Made by a program: the position numbers and the translations under genes
DNA from: Pyrenopolyporus hunteri
Lineage: Eukaryota > Ascomycota > Sordariomycetes > Xylariales > Hypoxylaceae
Length of the DNA stretch: 64,000 bases
Direction: 5' to 3'
Assembly (NCBI GenBank): GCA_902806595.1
Contig: CADCXC010000046.1
Span: forward strand, 1-64,000
Notes under the pieces: generated by a model
What the model was told of the DNA's origin: nothing
What the model saw: the letters and a program-made list of their open reading frames with translations, nothing else
The model's database searches: none
Part shown: positions 62,669 through 64,000 of the stretch, one piece after another
How positions within the stretch are numbered: the stretch's first letter is position 1
How the letters are laid out: every line of letters begins with the position of its first letter

Positions 62669-63648
62669 CTTCAGCCTTGACGTTGGTTAAAGGCTGGTTT
62701 GATTTGGGTATCTGAAGGTGAAGTGTGGTGTGGAATTTTGAGTCTACGGGATTCTGAACTACGTTATATGTTGAGAACCGACGTCCCAGGCCGCCTGGGT
62801 ACTCAGGGGGTAGGTCGGCGATGTCATTATCCTAGTAAAGTTGCTACATCATAGCCTCATTTGTAGTTGTAAGGAGTTCAAAGCTGAAAAGAATGACAAC
62901 GGTCAGCTTTGAAGAATGTCGCTCTGATACGGCGAATCCAGCCGAATCCAATTTACTTCTGAGTACGTTAGCCAATTATAATCTCTGCTTTTCAAGGCCT
63001 GCATAATTCCTTGGGCTTAATGGGAATATGTAAAATCCTTCCCAACGTGACGCGCTGTGTCAACCTTGCCGTACCATGCAGCTAGTCCGCTGTTCTTGGC
63101 ATCAGAATTTGGTCCGGTCATGGGTTCCGAAGTCGCGACATAGCCTGCCTTATTCGGATACGTTGATTACACCGGAGCGTATGGTGTTTCGAGATTCACC
63201 CCCGAGTCATTGATACGTCCCCGGTGCGATTAAATATTCTCAAACGTTCTACTTACCTTCATACCTACCTACTAACCTACCTCTTAGGACTTCTCATCCC
63301 GTCGATCCAGCGATCGATGCATCTTTCCACAATTCTATTAACTGTTCAATGGGATATCGCTTTCAATTAGTAGCTATGCACGTATGCTAGCGTGATTAAC
63401 AATATTTTCCAGCTGGGACCAAAATGCCCATTCTCGTATTCGATTGCTTTTGGATGCTCGCCCCAGCGCAATGATATCACCGATATAAGCAATTCCGCAA
63501 CTCTGACACCGATCAAAATGTTACATATAATGACAACCCTGAACCATGAAAGGCACGTTGGGAAGAGGGGGGCATCCCTTTGTCAAACTGGTATGCTTCT
63601 GGTGCGGTGGTGTTGAGGGGTACGTGCGCATAACAGAATCAGACATTC
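62669..63648. other. Intergenic region upstream of the TAP-like gene
   Basis: Promoter side of the TAP-like gene (minus) and 3' side of the edge gene (minus). A TACCTACCTACTAACCTACC motif cluster lies at 63,262-63,282. No gene is supported. Confidence 0.55.
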
Positions 63649-64000
63649 TCATGCGTCCTCTATACTACTGTTGTAACCACTAACAGCTCCGCCAGCAGTC
63701 GCTGCCGAGCTGCCCGTAGTTGTCGGTAGCTCTGAAACCTTCCCGTTACGACCCCGTCTGAGATCGTTAGCATCAGGAAGCTCGCCCAGATAATTATCGG
63801 GTGATATGCTCCCGCTCGCATCGTAGTGATGGCCGTCGTCGGAATGTTCGTCTTCCTCGTCATTTCCAGACAAATCGACGTCCGAACTCGAGTCGTCTTC
63901 TACGATGGCCCTCCGGCTCATAAGACTCTCTGAAGAGGAGTCGTCCGTCGTCTCGTCGTCGTCGTCAAGGTCGGAATCGCCGGCGGGAAAGTAGAAGGCA
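63649..64000 (-). CDS. C-terminus of a gene running off the right edge; acidic, Ser-rich tail
   Basis: The minus-strand frame is open from the window edge to the stop at 63,649, giving 117 complete codons. It begins FYFPAGDSDLDDDDETTDDS, continues SSSESLMSRRAIVEDDSSSD, then acidic and His/Asp-rich stretches, and ends GGAVSGYNSSIEDA. An ATG at 63,921 lies inside this frame and should not be taken as the start, because the frame stays open before it. Runs of Asp/Glu and Ser suggest a disordered tail with casein-kinase-2-type sites. The family cannot be told from the tail alone. Confidence 0.6.
   Translation of the reverse strand, partial: AFYFPAGDSDLDDDDETTDDSSSESLMSRRAIVEDDSSSDVDLSGNDEEDEHSDDGHHYDASGSISPDNYLGELPDANDLRRGRNGKVSELPTTTGSSAATAGGAVSGYNSSIEDA

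Noticed and set aside
36416..64000. Secondary-metabolite or other functional gene cluster
   Set aside because: No synthase, transporter or cluster regulator is present; the genes serve unrelated housekeeping roles.

Overview
The window looks like nuclear DNA of a filamentous ascomycete (Pezizomycotina, probably Sordariomycetes). The reasons are short introns of about 56-170 nt with GT...CTAAC...AG signals, fungal versions of LST7, RPT3, SEC14, mis14 and PAC10, CT-rich leaders, intergenic DNA full of TACCTA/TAGGTA motifs, and a very large AT-rich block with the signature of repeat-induced point mutation (RIP). The species cannot be named from sequence alone.

Region 1 (1 to about 28,520) is one uninterrupted block of roughly 10% G+C (estimated by eye) with no open reading frame of note. 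Almost every remaining C is followed by G, and CpA and TpG are nearly absent. Inside it I can still see eroded repeats: six copies of a dispersed element of about 260 bp, one element with terminal inverted repeats of about 130 bp, a tandem array of about 1 kb built from alternating 38- and 49-bp units, a 123-bp direct duplication and a 12-bp minisatellite. This is RIP-ruined transposon DNA; it could be pericentromeric or another AT isochore. The change to ordinary base composition near 28,520 is abrupt.

Region 2 (28,520 to about 36,400) has ordinary base composition but no gene I can defend. The last 2.4 kb is CT-rich and probably holds the leader and promoter of the next gene.

Region 3 (36,400 to 64,000) is gene-bearing. 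In order: LST7/folliculin (+), RPT3 proteasome ATPase (-), a small 139-aa protein of unknown function (+), a METTL21-like methyltransferase (+), the kinetochore protein Mis14/Nsl1 (+), SEC14 (-), prefoldin subunit 3 PAC10 in six short exons (-), an alpha/beta hydrolase (+), an F-box protein (+), a secreted TAP-like hydrolase in six exons (-), and the acidic C-terminus of a gene running off the right edge (-). These are mostly housekeeping genes with unrelated roles (TORC1 signalling, proteasome, kinetochore, lipid transfer, chaperone). I see no biosynthetic cluster and no operon-like logic. Exon joins were checked by reading phase and, for recognised families, by conserved residues across the junction; no transcript evidence was available.

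The most unusual material is the AT-rich block: its CpG-only cytosine pattern, the half-mutated two-unit satellite, and the nested inverted-repeat element.
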